Source of the DNA: Lamellibrachia satsuma
Taxonomy: Eukaryota; Annelida; Polychaeta; Sabellida; Siboglinidae
Length of the DNA stretch: 64,000 bases
Reading direction: 5' to 3'
Assembly: GCA_033239005.1 (NCBI GenBank)
Contig: BSQZ01000080.1
Location: forward strand, 2,602,501-2,666,500
A program made the translations under genes and the position numbers. Shown piece by piece: positions 1-8,734 of the stretch (its first letter is position 1; the number at the start of each line of letters is the position of its first letter). The notes under the pieces were generated by a model that was not told the origin of the DNA, did not search any database, and saw nothing but the letters and a program-made list of their open reading frames with translations.

Positions 1-84
1 TGTTGCTTGGTGCAAAGAATTTCTCTGTATCCGATGCAACGATACTGGCGCGACCCCTTGAAATATGTGCGCGATAGATTTAAC

Positions 85-575
85 AAGATTTAACAAGTCT
101 GTCATCCCAAACAACAAGTTCCAGATGGCAAGTGGAAAAGAAGCTATTGGCTTATTGAGAGTCCAACAATTTTCTCATCTATGTATAACCCGCCCTTATC
201 AAATATCTGTCAATTCTATTTTTAAACATATTCACACTACTAGCATTAACACAATCATTTGGCAGTTTGTTCCATTCATTTATCACCCTCTGTGAGAAAG
301 AGTACTTTCTCATGTCCAACCTACACTGCTCCTTAACTAATGCTGCTTTGTGTCCTCTGGTTCTACGGCCTTTTTTAAGTTTGAAGAACATATTCCTATC
401 AACATCCTCATAACCGTTCACTATTTTAAACATTTCTATGTTGTCTCCTCTTAGTCTCCTGCTCTCTAGTGTTGTCAAACCACATTGTAATAAGCGGCTT
501 TCGTAACTAAGGTATCTCAATTCTGGAATCATTTTAGTTGCTCTTCGTTGTATTCTTTCTATACAACCCCTATGC
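85..575 (-). mobile_element. CR1-like LINE, 3' end fragment
   Basis: The minus strand encodes the C-terminal tail of a CR1/Jockey-type reverse transcriptase. It has the segments IERIQRRATKMIPELR, RRLRGDNIEMFKIVNGYED and FSQRVINEWNKLP, followed by a short 3' UTR. The same tail occurs near 23.1, 23.6 and 31.3 kb, so this is one family in this genome. Everything upstream of the C-terminal tail is missing (5' truncation, usual for LINEs). At the 3' end (about 85-105) a TTGTTAAATC motif is present twice, resembling the short tandem 3' ends of CR1 elements. Confidence 0.85.
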
Positions 576-599
576 GCGATATAATACAAATGTATACTA

Positions 600-869
600 A
601 TGGGGATATAATATATTGTTAAAACGACATCAAACATTCACAGCTGCAGCGCGTCCGAAACACGCCCGACCTTTCTCCAATCTAACGCGTAAGTGATTGC
701 TTTGAGTTACCAAATCATCTCGACGCATTTTATTGGCCAATATATTTGACTAACATCAGACGACAATCGCCCTACGTCAACAAACGTTCTCCGTTCCACG
801 CGTTTATTCTGCAGATCCGCGAAATATTGTTTGCTACAACCGTCACACAGGCGTAGCAGTGCTACCGAA
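600..869. other. intergenic, nothing recognised
   Basis: No coding signal or repeat was recognised here. It lies between a LINE tail and the hAT-related repeat. Confidence 0.4.
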
Positions 870-2130
870 AGTGGACAAGTCTAACGAGCTGCGAACCAGC
901 GAGCAAGGCGCGTAGCGTCGAACGGGGTGGGGAGGGGAGGTGTTTATCGCCCCTCCCGACGTGGGAGATTTTGAAAAAAGTGCAACCAAAATGGTGCGTT
1001 TTGGTGCACTTTATAGCAAATGTTGGCAAATGCACATAGTTATCATCTCATGTATTAAAAAAAATTGGTCAACCAAAGACAACGTGGTGATCAACTGAAA
1101 ATGAAAGACGCATACTGGGGTGGAACAGCTGGAACGAAGCCAGACATGTAGCAGCTGACAGGGCGAACTGGAGGATATGCACTTCGGCCTTATGGGCCAC
1201 TGAGCCCGAAGAGGATAGGTGAGTTGAGGATATTAAAAAAACCATATATTTTGATATATTGCTTTCATCAAGATCAATTATTCCTGCTTGCAAACATCAG
1301 GAAATGAGATGTTCGTCTGGGTTGATTTATCCCTCGCTGTGGATTGTACATTTGCAAGATCGGAAACGACACCTTTTTTAGATATGCCCAAACGGCACAA
1401 AATCATTTGCAACTCCTACCATACACAGATCGGTTGTTTTGTCCTTGTGGACGTACAACATCATCAAATGGTTCAATCGTGCCTGGGTCATGGCTGTCCT
1501 CGAGTATGTTTTGACGCGACGTAGAAGCTAAATGGCCGCTCGCTGGTAACGTTTGTAGCTGGCATTACCATAATTAATGTTGCTAATGTGACCACCATAG
1601 ATGTTGCTGGTGTGAAGACAACTAACGCAAATATGCGAACACATTAGAAAATGTTACATTTCCACACAAGGAATATCATGGGTTAAAGTGCTTAGTTGTG
1701 TCTCCAGCTCTCGTGGATCAAACTCGCAGCCGTAGAAACTAGTAACACTTTGGAATTCATCTGTGTATGTCTCCATCAGCCGCTTTTAAGAGAAGTTGCT
1801 CACAGTTCATGTTTATATTGTAGTCGTTTTGATCGAACCCATTTTTGATAAACGTCACCATGAGGTCCAAAGCATCGCAGTATATTTTTTTATTATAGAT
1901 GTTTTGGTGTTTGGGTATATTCTGACGCTGCTGTCCCACTGTCACATTCAGCTGGGGCTGCTCTGTATCGTGGTTGTCTAGGTTCTTCGATTTCCCTGTC
2001 TTCTGCTTTACTCCTGACATCAGTCCCAAACAAGTAAAATTATGTCTTTGTGCATAAGTTTGATTATGAACACATCGGAACCGTGTCTGAAGTTATCCAG
2101 AGACCATGTCCGTGGTTCTTTCAAGGCAGG
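870..2130 (-). mobile_element. hAT-type DNA transposon remnant, copy A
   Basis: The segment is homologous to 24.67-28.16 kb, which suggests a dispersed element. Its minus strand holds the C-terminal part of a hAT transposase (1378-2029). About 500 bp beyond the transposase stop (870-1377) is also shared between the two copies and is probably the element's 3' flank. Terminal inverted repeats and target duplications were not found by eye, so the outer limits are only where the two copies stop resembling each other. Confidence 0.65.
1378..2029 (-). pseudogene. hAT transposase C-terminal region, broken
   Basis: Read on the minus strand, the first block contains ALDLMVTFIKNGFDQNDYN and NCEQLLLKAADGD. 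A second frame gives DEFQSVTSFYGCEFDPRELE, and a third block gives YSRTAMTQARLNHLMMLYVH, ending in a stop at 1380-1378. This order matches the C-terminal half of ZMYM/DUF4371-type hAT transposases: the EQLLLKAA helix, the VTxFYGxxxDPxxLxxQL motif and the hAT dimerisation tail. At least two frame changes and stops separate the blocks, so it is a pseudogene. The N-terminal zinc finger and the RNase-H-like catalytic core are not visible. The assignment rests on motif recognition, not a search. Confidence 0.7.
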
Positions 2131-2571
2131 TTAGTGTTCGATGACGCTATGCATTGTGGATGCCCGAACAGTCCATCGCGTAAGACACAACAATCGAATG
2201 CCTGAGGATGAATCAAAATATTCTTGTTTAAATGTTCTCTAATTTGCTGCAACTTTGCATCACGCTTTGAGGATTTCGGGACAAGTTTTTTTTATTTCAT
2301 ATGTGGTATTCTATGTTTCTTTCATCATCTTTACTCTCCTGATTGAGATTGCTTCTCTTGGGTAGCTACGCCAGTGTTCGCTCTTGACATAATACTGCAG
2401 CTATCAAAGCGCTGTGAAGTTTGTCTATGGAAAGATTTATTCGTATTACCCTTTCTATAAACAATCGAATTACCCTTTTGTAGTTATTACGTACAATTGT
2501 CCGCAACGCTATACGAACAATTACGTACAATTGGTGACAACGTACGTAACTTGTCCCAAGTTACGTAATAC
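2131..2571. other. intergenic spacer left of the Polinton
   Basis: No gene was recognised. Around 2480-2570 the sequence has short palindromic acgta/caattg clusters immediately before the Polinton insertion point. Confidence 0.4.
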
Positions 2572-2577
2572 AATGGC
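2572..2577. repeat. left 6-bp target site duplication (aatggc)
   Basis: The six bases directly before the left terminus of the Polinton-like element are aatggc. The six after the right terminus (12564-12569) are aagggc, five of six identical. Six-bp duplications are the known signature of Polinton/Maverick integration. Confidence 0.7.
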
Positions 2578-4460
2578 AGTAGTATGTGTGTCTTTTTCAA
2601 TCCTCAAATTTGGGGAAGATTTTGGGTAAGCTTCTGATTGGTCGAAATTTGAAATGGAGCATTCTGATTGGTCGTGCGCTTATTGCCGCCAGGGGGCGCC
2701 ATGGTACAATCATATGACGTCACAGCTCATTTGCATAAATTTGCATAAATTAGTATAAATTAGCATAAATTGCACCGTTGTGTGGTGAAACTGTCGCCAG
2801 GGGCGCCACGTGTCATCCCCTATTATCGCCCCCGAGGCACTGTTTTGCGGTAAAATTGTCGCCAGAGGCGCTACGGGTCAAGTGTGTCGACGGCTCTGAT
2901 TGGTTGAGAGCAGTCACGTCACCCTTTTGCGGTCATACTGTTGGTGATCTCTCTATGGAGGCTTCCATCTTGTTTTGGTGCCATGTTGTTTTGCGATGAT
3001 ACGGTCACCAGGAGGCGCTGCTACGGGTCAAGGTCAAATGTGTCGACGGTTCTGATGGATCTAGAGCAGTCACGTGACTTATGACGTCACAGCTCTTCAT
3101 TTGCATATCGCGTGACCTCTCTATGGAGGCTGTCATCTTGTTTTGCTGCCATGTTGTTTTGCGATGATACGGTAACATGGGGGCGCTACGTTTCAAATGT
3201 GTCGACGGTTCTGATGGATCGAGAGCAGTCACGTGACTTATGACGTCGCAGTTCTTCATTTGTATATCACGTGACCTCTCTATGGAGGCTGTCATCTTGT
3301 TTTGCTGCCATGTTGTTTTGCGATGGTACCGTCACCAGGAAGCGCTGCTACGTTTCAAATGTGTCGACCGTTCTTATTGGTCGAGAACAGTCACATCACC
3401 CTTTTACGATGATACTGTTGTTGACCGCTCTATGGCGGCTGCCATCTTGTTTTGCTTCACCCTTTTGCGAATATACTGTTGGTTACCGCTCTATGGAGGC
3501 TTCCATCTTGTTTTGCTGCCATGTTGTTTTGCACTGATACGATTACCAGTCGGCGCTGCGGGGCAAGGTCGAAGGTCAAAGGTTACCGACCTTTTGCGTT
3601 GATACAATTGCCAGTTAGGGGATTAGTAACCCTAATGGAAAATTCGAGAAAAAACTGGTAAACTGTAGGAATGATTGTCAGTTAATGTTAGGGTTAGGTT
3701 TAGTAACCCTAATTCTGTCGTCTGTAGTGAACCCTAATACGAACCCTGTCCCTAACTCTAAAAGAACATGCAGGAAGAACGGTTGTGATGTCTGTGGCGG
3801 CTCGGTTTACTACTGACGATTATGGTGTGCTTTTCGAGACGTGTCTGGGTACAGAACCGGTTTGAACCGGTTTCATGTTGTTTTTTCTTCTTTTCTGGAA
3901 TGTTCGAACGACGTCATGGAATTTTCCACGCTCACGAAAAGAAACACGATCCCGCATTTTCACCCTGCTAGCAGACTGAAACCTAGCGGTCGAATGTTCG
4001 TGCATGCAGTGGCAAAAACGTAGCCGTGCATGTAAGCTATACGACGCATATCGCATCATTGCATTATATCGAGAACTTTTCGACGTGTGTTGTTTCGCGT
4101 AGACACCTACATATTGCCTATAATGATACGAGTCTGCAAGAACACCGCGAGGTCAAAAGGTCAAGGTCAACAAAAACCACCGCCGCTTTCTGGAACGTTC
4201 GAACGAAGTCACGCCTTTTCACCCACCTAGCAGACTGAAACCTAGCGGACGAAAGTTCGTGCATGCAGCGGGAAAAACGTAGCCGTGCATGTAAGCTATG
4301 CGACGCATATCGCATCATTGCATTATATCGAGAACTTTTCGACGTATGTCGTTTCGCGTCGACACCTATATATCGCCTATAATGATACGAGTCTGAAAAA
4401 CACCGCGAGGTCAAAAGGTCAAGGTCAACCCAGTTTTCCTGCGAAATATATCCAGGCACG
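2578..4460 (+). repeat. Polinton left terminal inverted repeat
   Basis: The arm pairs with 10745-12563 in opposite orientation. The outer end is AGTAGTATGTGTGTCTTTTT here and AGTAGTATGTATGTCTTTTT in reverse on the right. The inner end is near the shared ccagttttcctgcgaaatat at 4430-4450. The outer 1 kb is itself a tandem of units of about 160 bp, recognisable by tgtcgacggttctgat near 2886, 3041, 3199 and 3362. These carry inverted CCAAT boxes, CACGTGAC, TGACGTCA (2715-2722, 3082-3089) and ATTTGCAT (2729-2736, 3099-3106). Confidence 0.9.
3690..3765. repeat. telomere-like ttaggg/ccctaa motifs in left TIR
   Basis: Short runs of ttagggttaggtttagtaa and ccctaat/ccctaac motifs lie at the matching place in both TIR arms. 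In the right arm (11,435-11,488) they form near-perfect tandem ccctaa units. Confidence 0.75.
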
Positions 4461-4529
4461 TCGGTTTGAACCGGTTCAAACCGGTTTGAACCTGTTCAAA
4501 CCGGGAAAAACCCAGGAAAAAAGTGCATC

Positions 4530-4650
4530 GTCAGCAGTAGCGACAGGCTATATAAACCGAGCCGCTACTGCAGTTGCCATCACAACCGATCTTCGATCTC
4601 TACAGAGCACTTCGATTCAACACCACAGCCACGCAGCAACACGTCGAGAT
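4530..4650 (+). promoter_or_regulatory. TATA promoter module, copy 1 (polymerase side)
   Basis: TATATAAA lies at 4549-4556. It is followed by a leader containing gccatcacaaccg, cgatctctacagagca and ttcgattcaacac. The same module in the same order occurs at 7025-7125 in front of the RPA1-like gene. Here the position matching that gene's ATG reads ACA, so the first start codon of the module is absent. A third, diverged copy of the leader (cgttctccgatct at 4744-4756) immediately precedes the zinc-finger ATG at 4790. Confidence 0.7.
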
Positions 4651-4789
4651 GCCGCGACGGTACCGGTATACCAAGTTTTGCAAGTATCTATTATATATTA
4701 TCTTTGTTTGTACGAATGCTAACTAATACATATGAATCACAATCGTTCTCCGATCTTTGCACACCTATTTCGGCGCATCACCAGCAACG

Positions 4790-4909
4790 ATGAAATACAC
4801 ATGTTCAAAATGCAACAAAGTGTTTGGAAAAAATCACCATATGCTGAGACATGAAAGAACGGTGTGTAATTGTGTAATTCCACCACCGTTTCGCCACCAT
4901 CAGTATGCA
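4790..4909 (+). pseudogene. C2H2 zinc-finger start of the polymerase ORF, frameshifted
   Basis: From the ATG at 4790 the frame encodes a C2H2 finger (CSKCNKVFGKNHHMLRHER) and then runs to a stop near 4907. A second finger (CIKCGNVFARNSHLQSHE) follows in the next ORF in another frame. The two frames are separated by a perfect 8-bp tandem duplication, tgtgtaat, at 4863-4870 and 4871-4878. An 8-bp gain shifts frame by two, so it is a sufficient cause of the break. Paired N-terminal fingers ahead of a polymerase N-region are seen in some animal Polinton polymerases (recalled family knowledge). The start is supported by the leader-like sequence just upstream. Confidence 0.7.
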
Positions 4910-5500
4910 TAAAATGTGGTAATGTGTTCGCAAGAAATTCCCATTTACAAAGTCATGAAAGAAAAGTTTTTGTCGACACCGATTCACCACCATTGCCAAA
5001 AAGAGCGAAAAGGGAAGATACTACACCCTGCCACCCTTTCATTAGCGAAGATCCCATCGACCCACCCGATCGATTTCCCTTCACCGACGCTCTGTCAACA
5101 GATTTGTTAGAGGGCGTCCGCAACAATTGGTCCTCCATTAGGACACGCGTATCTAGAGGTCCTCTCCAGACCAGGGTAAATTTTAGACTAAGCAGTCTAG
5201 ATATGACTACTCTAGAAACTCCATTGAAGACCAAGTTCGAACAACAGACCAATGCTTTCACAATCAACTTGAGTTATGGATTTGTTTAAAAAAACAAAAA
5301 CACAGGATGTTATAGGTACTATCATTCCTCCTGCAATTGCTGTGGCCGATACCTTGACGAACCCAGTCTCATCACCAATCGGGATGAGTTTGATGTTTTT
5401 TTAGGTCGTATAAAACAAAAGGACATCTTTCAGTGGGCGTTAAGCCAGAGGCCTGATTCGCAATGGGTATGCGAAATTGTCACAAATGTGACTATTTTAT
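4870..5500 (+). pseudogene. Polinton-type DNA polymerase N-terminal region, part 1
   Basis: After the second zinc finger the frame holds a basic stretch (PLPKRAKR, a possible nuclear localisation signal). It then has LLEGVRNNWSSIRTRVSRG, QTRVNFRLSSLD and FTINLSYGFV, which I recognise as the conserved N-region of invertebrate Polinton polymerase proteins. A TAA stop at 5287-5289 interrupts the frame. Downstream codons in the same frame continue the family pattern (YRYYHSSCNCCGRYLDEP; FQWALSQRPDSQWVCE), so the stop looks like a point nonsense change. The frame is lost again near 5500. There is no catalytic motif here; the role of this region is unknown. Confidence 0.75.
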
Positions 5501-5981
5501 TAATAAAATCATAAACTACCCAATTGGGTACGTCAGCATGAATCCCCTGCCGACATACACCAAGAAGAACAAAGCCGTCATCGGTCTGGAAAGAGAACCT
5601 ATCAATGGCAAGAGGTACAACGATAATTTGTGCCTCTTTAGATGTATAGCTCTTCATCAGGGTGGTGGCGTCCGTCATTTGGAATCTACCGTTACGAAAC
5701 TTTACGAGACGTACAAACAGGATGACGATGTACCCATGGAAGAATTTGCCGGAATCACGCTCGTAGACCTCTATCGTGTAGAGACCACTTTCCAAACGAT
5801 TGTGTGCGTTTATAAACTCGTCGAGTCTGATGATGATGATGATGACGGAAAGAAGACCGCAGAACTCGTCCGTCGATCGTTGTGCCATTATTCTGACACG
5901 ATGTATCTCAATCTTCACGAGACACACTTTTCGTACATACAAAACATTCAAATGTACTGCCACTCCTATAAGTGCCGGTAG
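5463..5981 (+). pseudogene. Polinton-type DNA polymerase N-terminal region, part 2
   Basis: This continues the polymerase N-region in a new frame after a small indel near 5500. Recognisable segments are INYPIGYVSMNPLPTY, KAVIGLERE and RYNDNLCLFRCIALHQGGG, then an acidic run and YLNLHETHFSYIQNIQMYCH. The NLCLFRCIALH motif is characteristic of these proteins. The frame stops at a TAG (5979-5981) inside what looks like a zinc-knuckle motif (CHSYKCR, stop, CGESLW). The exonuclease and polymerase core that should follow is absent: the next homologous sequence is the C-terminus, from about 6035. Confidence 0.8.
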
Positions 5982-6034
5982 TGCGGCGAGAGCTTATGGA
6001 AAGACGCGTGTAAACAGACACTTGGCCGGCGAGT

Positions 6035-6525
6035 CCGTCGACGACCTCGTGACCTCGCAACTACGAGAACATTATTTCCGACATCGATCCGAATGGTTGC
6101 CGTCCGAATGTTGCGACGAACATCAAAACGAGTGCATGCGCTGTCGACTCGCCGATCGTCCGTGGGTCGGTGACGAGGCGTGCTGTAAGGCGCGCAAGGC
6201 ATATGACAAGAGGACACCGGGTCTGTTCAAGGTCGAGTGGTCCGGTGACGGGTTCGTGGGGTTGTGCAGCAAGACGTACTATTGTTTCGGAGCCACTGAC
6301 AAGTACAGAACCAAAGGACTGAGCAAGCGTCACAACGCCATCAACAAGGACGCGTTCCTGGAGGTGCTCGCCAACCGTCGGAGCGGAAGTGGAAAGAACC
6401 GCGGATTCCGGGTGCATCGCTCGTCCGTGTTGACGTACGTGCAGGAACGAGCGGCTCTCACCTACTTCTATGGCAAACGCGTGGTGCACGAGGACGGAGT
6501 GAGCACGGGTCCGGTGGATGTGTAA
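6035..6525 (+). pseudogene. Polinton-type DNA polymerase C-terminal region
   Basis: The frame from about 6035 reads DDLVTSQLREHYFRHRSEWL, then TPGLFKVEWSGDGFVGLCSK, TYYCFGATDKYRTKGLSKRH and AALTYFYGKRV. It ends naturally at 6523-6525. I recognise this as the C-terminus of the same polymerase family. It joins the N-terminal region directly, so several hundred residues of the catalytic core have been deleted between about 5985 and 6035. The open frame extends upstream to 5800, but that part is a shadow of the N-region frame. A piece of the missing core lies at 9.54-9.90 kb in the opposite orientation. Confidence 0.8.
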
Positions 6526-6536
6526 AAAGACGATGC

Positions 6537-6998
6537 ATGTCGGTCGTACAGCCTGTTGACGTAGTGCTAGGCGACGTGTTCGTACTCGTTATAATCACCG
6601 TCGTAGGTTTGGTATTCGCAAGCGTTATAGACGGCGAATTTCTTATAAGAGGAGACGAGGTAGAACCTTTCATCGTAGAGCACTGCTATATTCGTGATGA
6701 GCAGCTTGGATCTTATTTCATTGCTGGTGCAGGAGAGTGGACTTGCTTTAATTCGAAGTTCTCGTTTACGGAGTTTCCGTACCAACTTCGTGCTCGCTGG
6801 CATTATAACTTTGATCAGGTTAAGGTACTCTCTGTTACATACAAGATATGGATCCATGATGTTAGTCCTGACCAATCAGTGTCTCAAGGTGATGCTTTGG
6901 TTCCTGTCATGAGAGTTCCTGTATTCCGCTGGAGTTACGATCCCGAACTTTCAAAGAACATTTTCACCTGCTGTGTTGTGTATGCATTCTACATCTAA
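6537..6998 (+). CDS. unassigned element ORF, possible beta-rich (capsid-like) protein
   Basis: This is an open frame of 153 codons between the polymerase C-terminus and the RPA1-like gene. The first 35 residues are hydrophobic and valine-rich and may not be coding. The rest has alternating beta-type segments, including FSFTEFPYQLRARWHYNFDQ, VKVLSVTYKIWIHDVSPDQS and MRVPVFRWSYDPELSKN. The spacing and the pattern FTEFP...YxFDQVKVxSVTYKI recall single-jelly-roll capsid proteins of small DNA viruses, but this is only a resemblance. An overlapping minus-strand frame (6567-6875) ending YDGDYNEYEHVA also looks protein-like over its C-terminal half, so the coding strand is uncertain. No function is claimed. 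Confidence 0.4.
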   Translation: MSVVQPVDVVLGDVFVLVIITVVGLVFASVIDGEFLIRGDEVEPFIVEHCYIRDEQLGSYFIAGAGEWTCFNSKFSFTEFPYQLRARWHYNFDQVKVLSVTYKIWIHDVSPDQSVSQGDALVPVMRVPVFRWSYDPELSKNIFTCCVVYAFYI

Positions 6999-7019
6999 AA
7001 CGTTTGTTGTAGTCGGAAA

Positions 7020-7121
7020 GCGCGTCATCAGTAGTAGCGATATACTATATAAACAGAGCCATTACTAGAACTGCCATCACAACCGTTCTCCGATCTCTAC
7101 AGAGCAATTCGATTCAACACT
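7020..7121 (+). promoter_or_regulatory. TATA promoter module, copy 2 (RPA1-like gene)
   Basis: TATATAAA lies at 7046-7053, 69 bp before the ATG at 7122. The 5' leader contains gccatcacaaccgttctccg and cgatctctacagagca. The module repeats copy 1 at 4530-4650 with few changes, including the cagtagtagcgata stretch upstream of the TATA box. Confidence 0.75.
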
Positions 7122-7609
7122 ATGGCCACGCAGCGTACCGTCGATGCTCAGTCTCCGATCAACCTGTCACAGCTCCAGTCGGAAGCGAGTAACGGGACGT
7201 GTACATTTACTCGTCCGTTAACAATACTAAATTGCGCCACACAAGATAAATACGTCGTGTACGCATCGTGTCCGCACTGTCTCAAAGGTATGCACACGGA
7301 AAACAATGACTGCTTTTGTCCAATTCATCAATGGCAACCAGTTCCCGTGTACAGATTCGCCTTGCGGATCCTGCTATCAGATTGGCTGGGAGGAGAGTGT
7401 TGGGCAACCGTATTCAATGAAACAGCAGCAGAGGTGTTGGAATTTAGTGCCGACACCTACGTTAGTATGACGTCGATGGAAGAGCGATACGCCTCACTTT
7501 CGCCGCTGTCATGGCCCGTGTCATGGTGACCATTAAGAAACGGGTGAAGGATGCGAATGTGAACTACACCGTGTCAAAACTGGAAGTGATAGACAATAAC
7601 ATTGAATAG
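7122..7609 (+). pseudogene. RPA1-like single-strand DNA-binding protein, one frameshift
   Basis: From ATG 7122 the protein has a zinc ribbon (ASCPHCLKGM ... CFCPIHQW) followed by PVYRFALRILLSDWLGGECW and ATVFNETAAEVL. These match, in order, the C-terminal OB fold of the replication protein A large subunit (RPA70 DBD-C: C4-type zinc ribbon, YRxxLxVxxxD, WVTxFxExAExxLG). The frame ends at 7527-7529. The expected last strand (VTIKKRVKDANVNYTVSKLE) follows in a second frame ending at 7609, so one small indel near 7500 splits the gene. A function in binding displaced single strands during protein-primed replication is inferred from the family and neighbours. The start is supported by the promoter module. 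Confidence 0.75.
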
Positions 7610-7611
7610 CG

Positions 7612-7791
7612 TTGTACCTAGATGCCGACGAATGCAACGATTATTTCTGCTTGTACGACCTGTCGCCACGACACGCTGCGTTCCGCACCTTCATGAACGA
7701 ACATTGTTCCGAGTGGACTCATAATAGCAAGAGACTTCAGAGTCCTCTTTCTAAGACAATATTGCATAGCTTATGTATTGTTTCGTTGTAA
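7612..7791 (+). pseudogene. short coding remnant, unidentified
   Basis: A frame of about 59 codons directly after the RPA1-like gene reads YLDADECNDYFCLYDLSPRH, then FRTFMNEHCSEWTHNSKRLQ, and stops at 7789-7791. Its composition is protein-like, but I do not recognise it and see no start codon. It may be the displaced end of a neighbouring gene. Confidence 0.3.
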
Positions 7792-8240
7792 CGGTTTTCC
7801 GACGAGAACTTTTATCAACCTGTTTGGCACCGATTTAGTAGCTAACGATTGCCACGTGTTTGAGTGACTTAAACAGCTGCGATGAGGTAAACTGTACTAT
7901 CACACATCGTACATCGATTGAGCCTCTGGCGCGGTGGAGACACTCGTAAGCTCGCGACCTCTGGCGTGATGGTAAACATCCGTAAGTCGTCTCATCATCA
8001 TCATCATCATTCATAGTTGTCGTCTTAGCGATATTACGCACTACCCTTGTTGTATCATCATGCTGTTTGTGTTGTTCAATAAAATACGTGTGCACTCATT
8101 CGATATGGTGTTGTGTTCGTTTCCTTGTTTCCTCGTTAGCTCCTTTGATCCCTATTAACGACCCTGTTAATGAAAACACACACACACACTCCGCGGCGGC
8201 GACGCGTACAACTTTGTACAACTTCACGCAACTTCACACA
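7792..8240. other. Polinton interior, no gene seen
   Basis: No convincing coding sequence. A short (catcat)n run lies near 7987-8009 and an (ac)n run near 8176-8190. Confidence 0.4.
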
Positions 8241-8246
8241 ATGTTT

Positions 8247-8476
8247 ACCTCCCTCACTACTGTCGACTCGTCTCCAATGTTTGCCTTCGTCACTAGTATC
8301 AACTCGTCTCCAATGTTTGCCTCCCTCACTACTGTCGACTCGTCTCCAATGTTTGCCTTCGTCACTAGTATCAACTCGTCTCCAATGTTTGCCTCCCTCA
8401 CTACTGTCGACTCGTCTCCAATGTTTGCCTCCCTCACTACTACCTACTCGTCTCCAATGTTTGCCTCCCTCACTAC
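8247..8476. repeat. 36-bp minisatellite in the Polinton
   Basis: About six units of a 36-bp repeat contain tcgtctccaatgtttgcctc. The period is a multiple of three, so long frames open on both strands. Confidence 0.9.
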
Positions 8477-8730
8477 GAGGGTAATCTGTAGGAATTATGG
8501 GTAAACTGTAGGAGTTATGGGTAAACTGTAGGAATTACGGGTAAATTGTAGGAGTTATGGATAAACTATAGGAGGTATGGTAAATTGTAGTTATAGGTAA
8601 TTTGTATGAATGATGGGTAAACCGTAGAAGGCATGAGTAATTGTATGACTTACAGGTAAACTGTAGGAAGTATGGGTAAATTGTAGGAATTATGGATAAA
8701 CTGTAGGAGTTAAGGGTAAACTGTCAAACA
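8477..8730. repeat. short degenerate repeat, gtaaactgtaggaattatgg type
   Basis: About twelve imperfect copies of a unit of about 20 bp follow the 36-bp repeat directly. Confidence 0.8.
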
Positions 8731-8734
8731 TTAA

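Noticed and set aside
5800..6034. N-terminal half of the 241-codon plus-strand frame (Met-rich start)
   Set aside because: It is an out-of-frame shadow of the polymerase N-region (the acidic Asp run read as Met). Only the part after about 6035 is homologous to the polymerase C-terminus.
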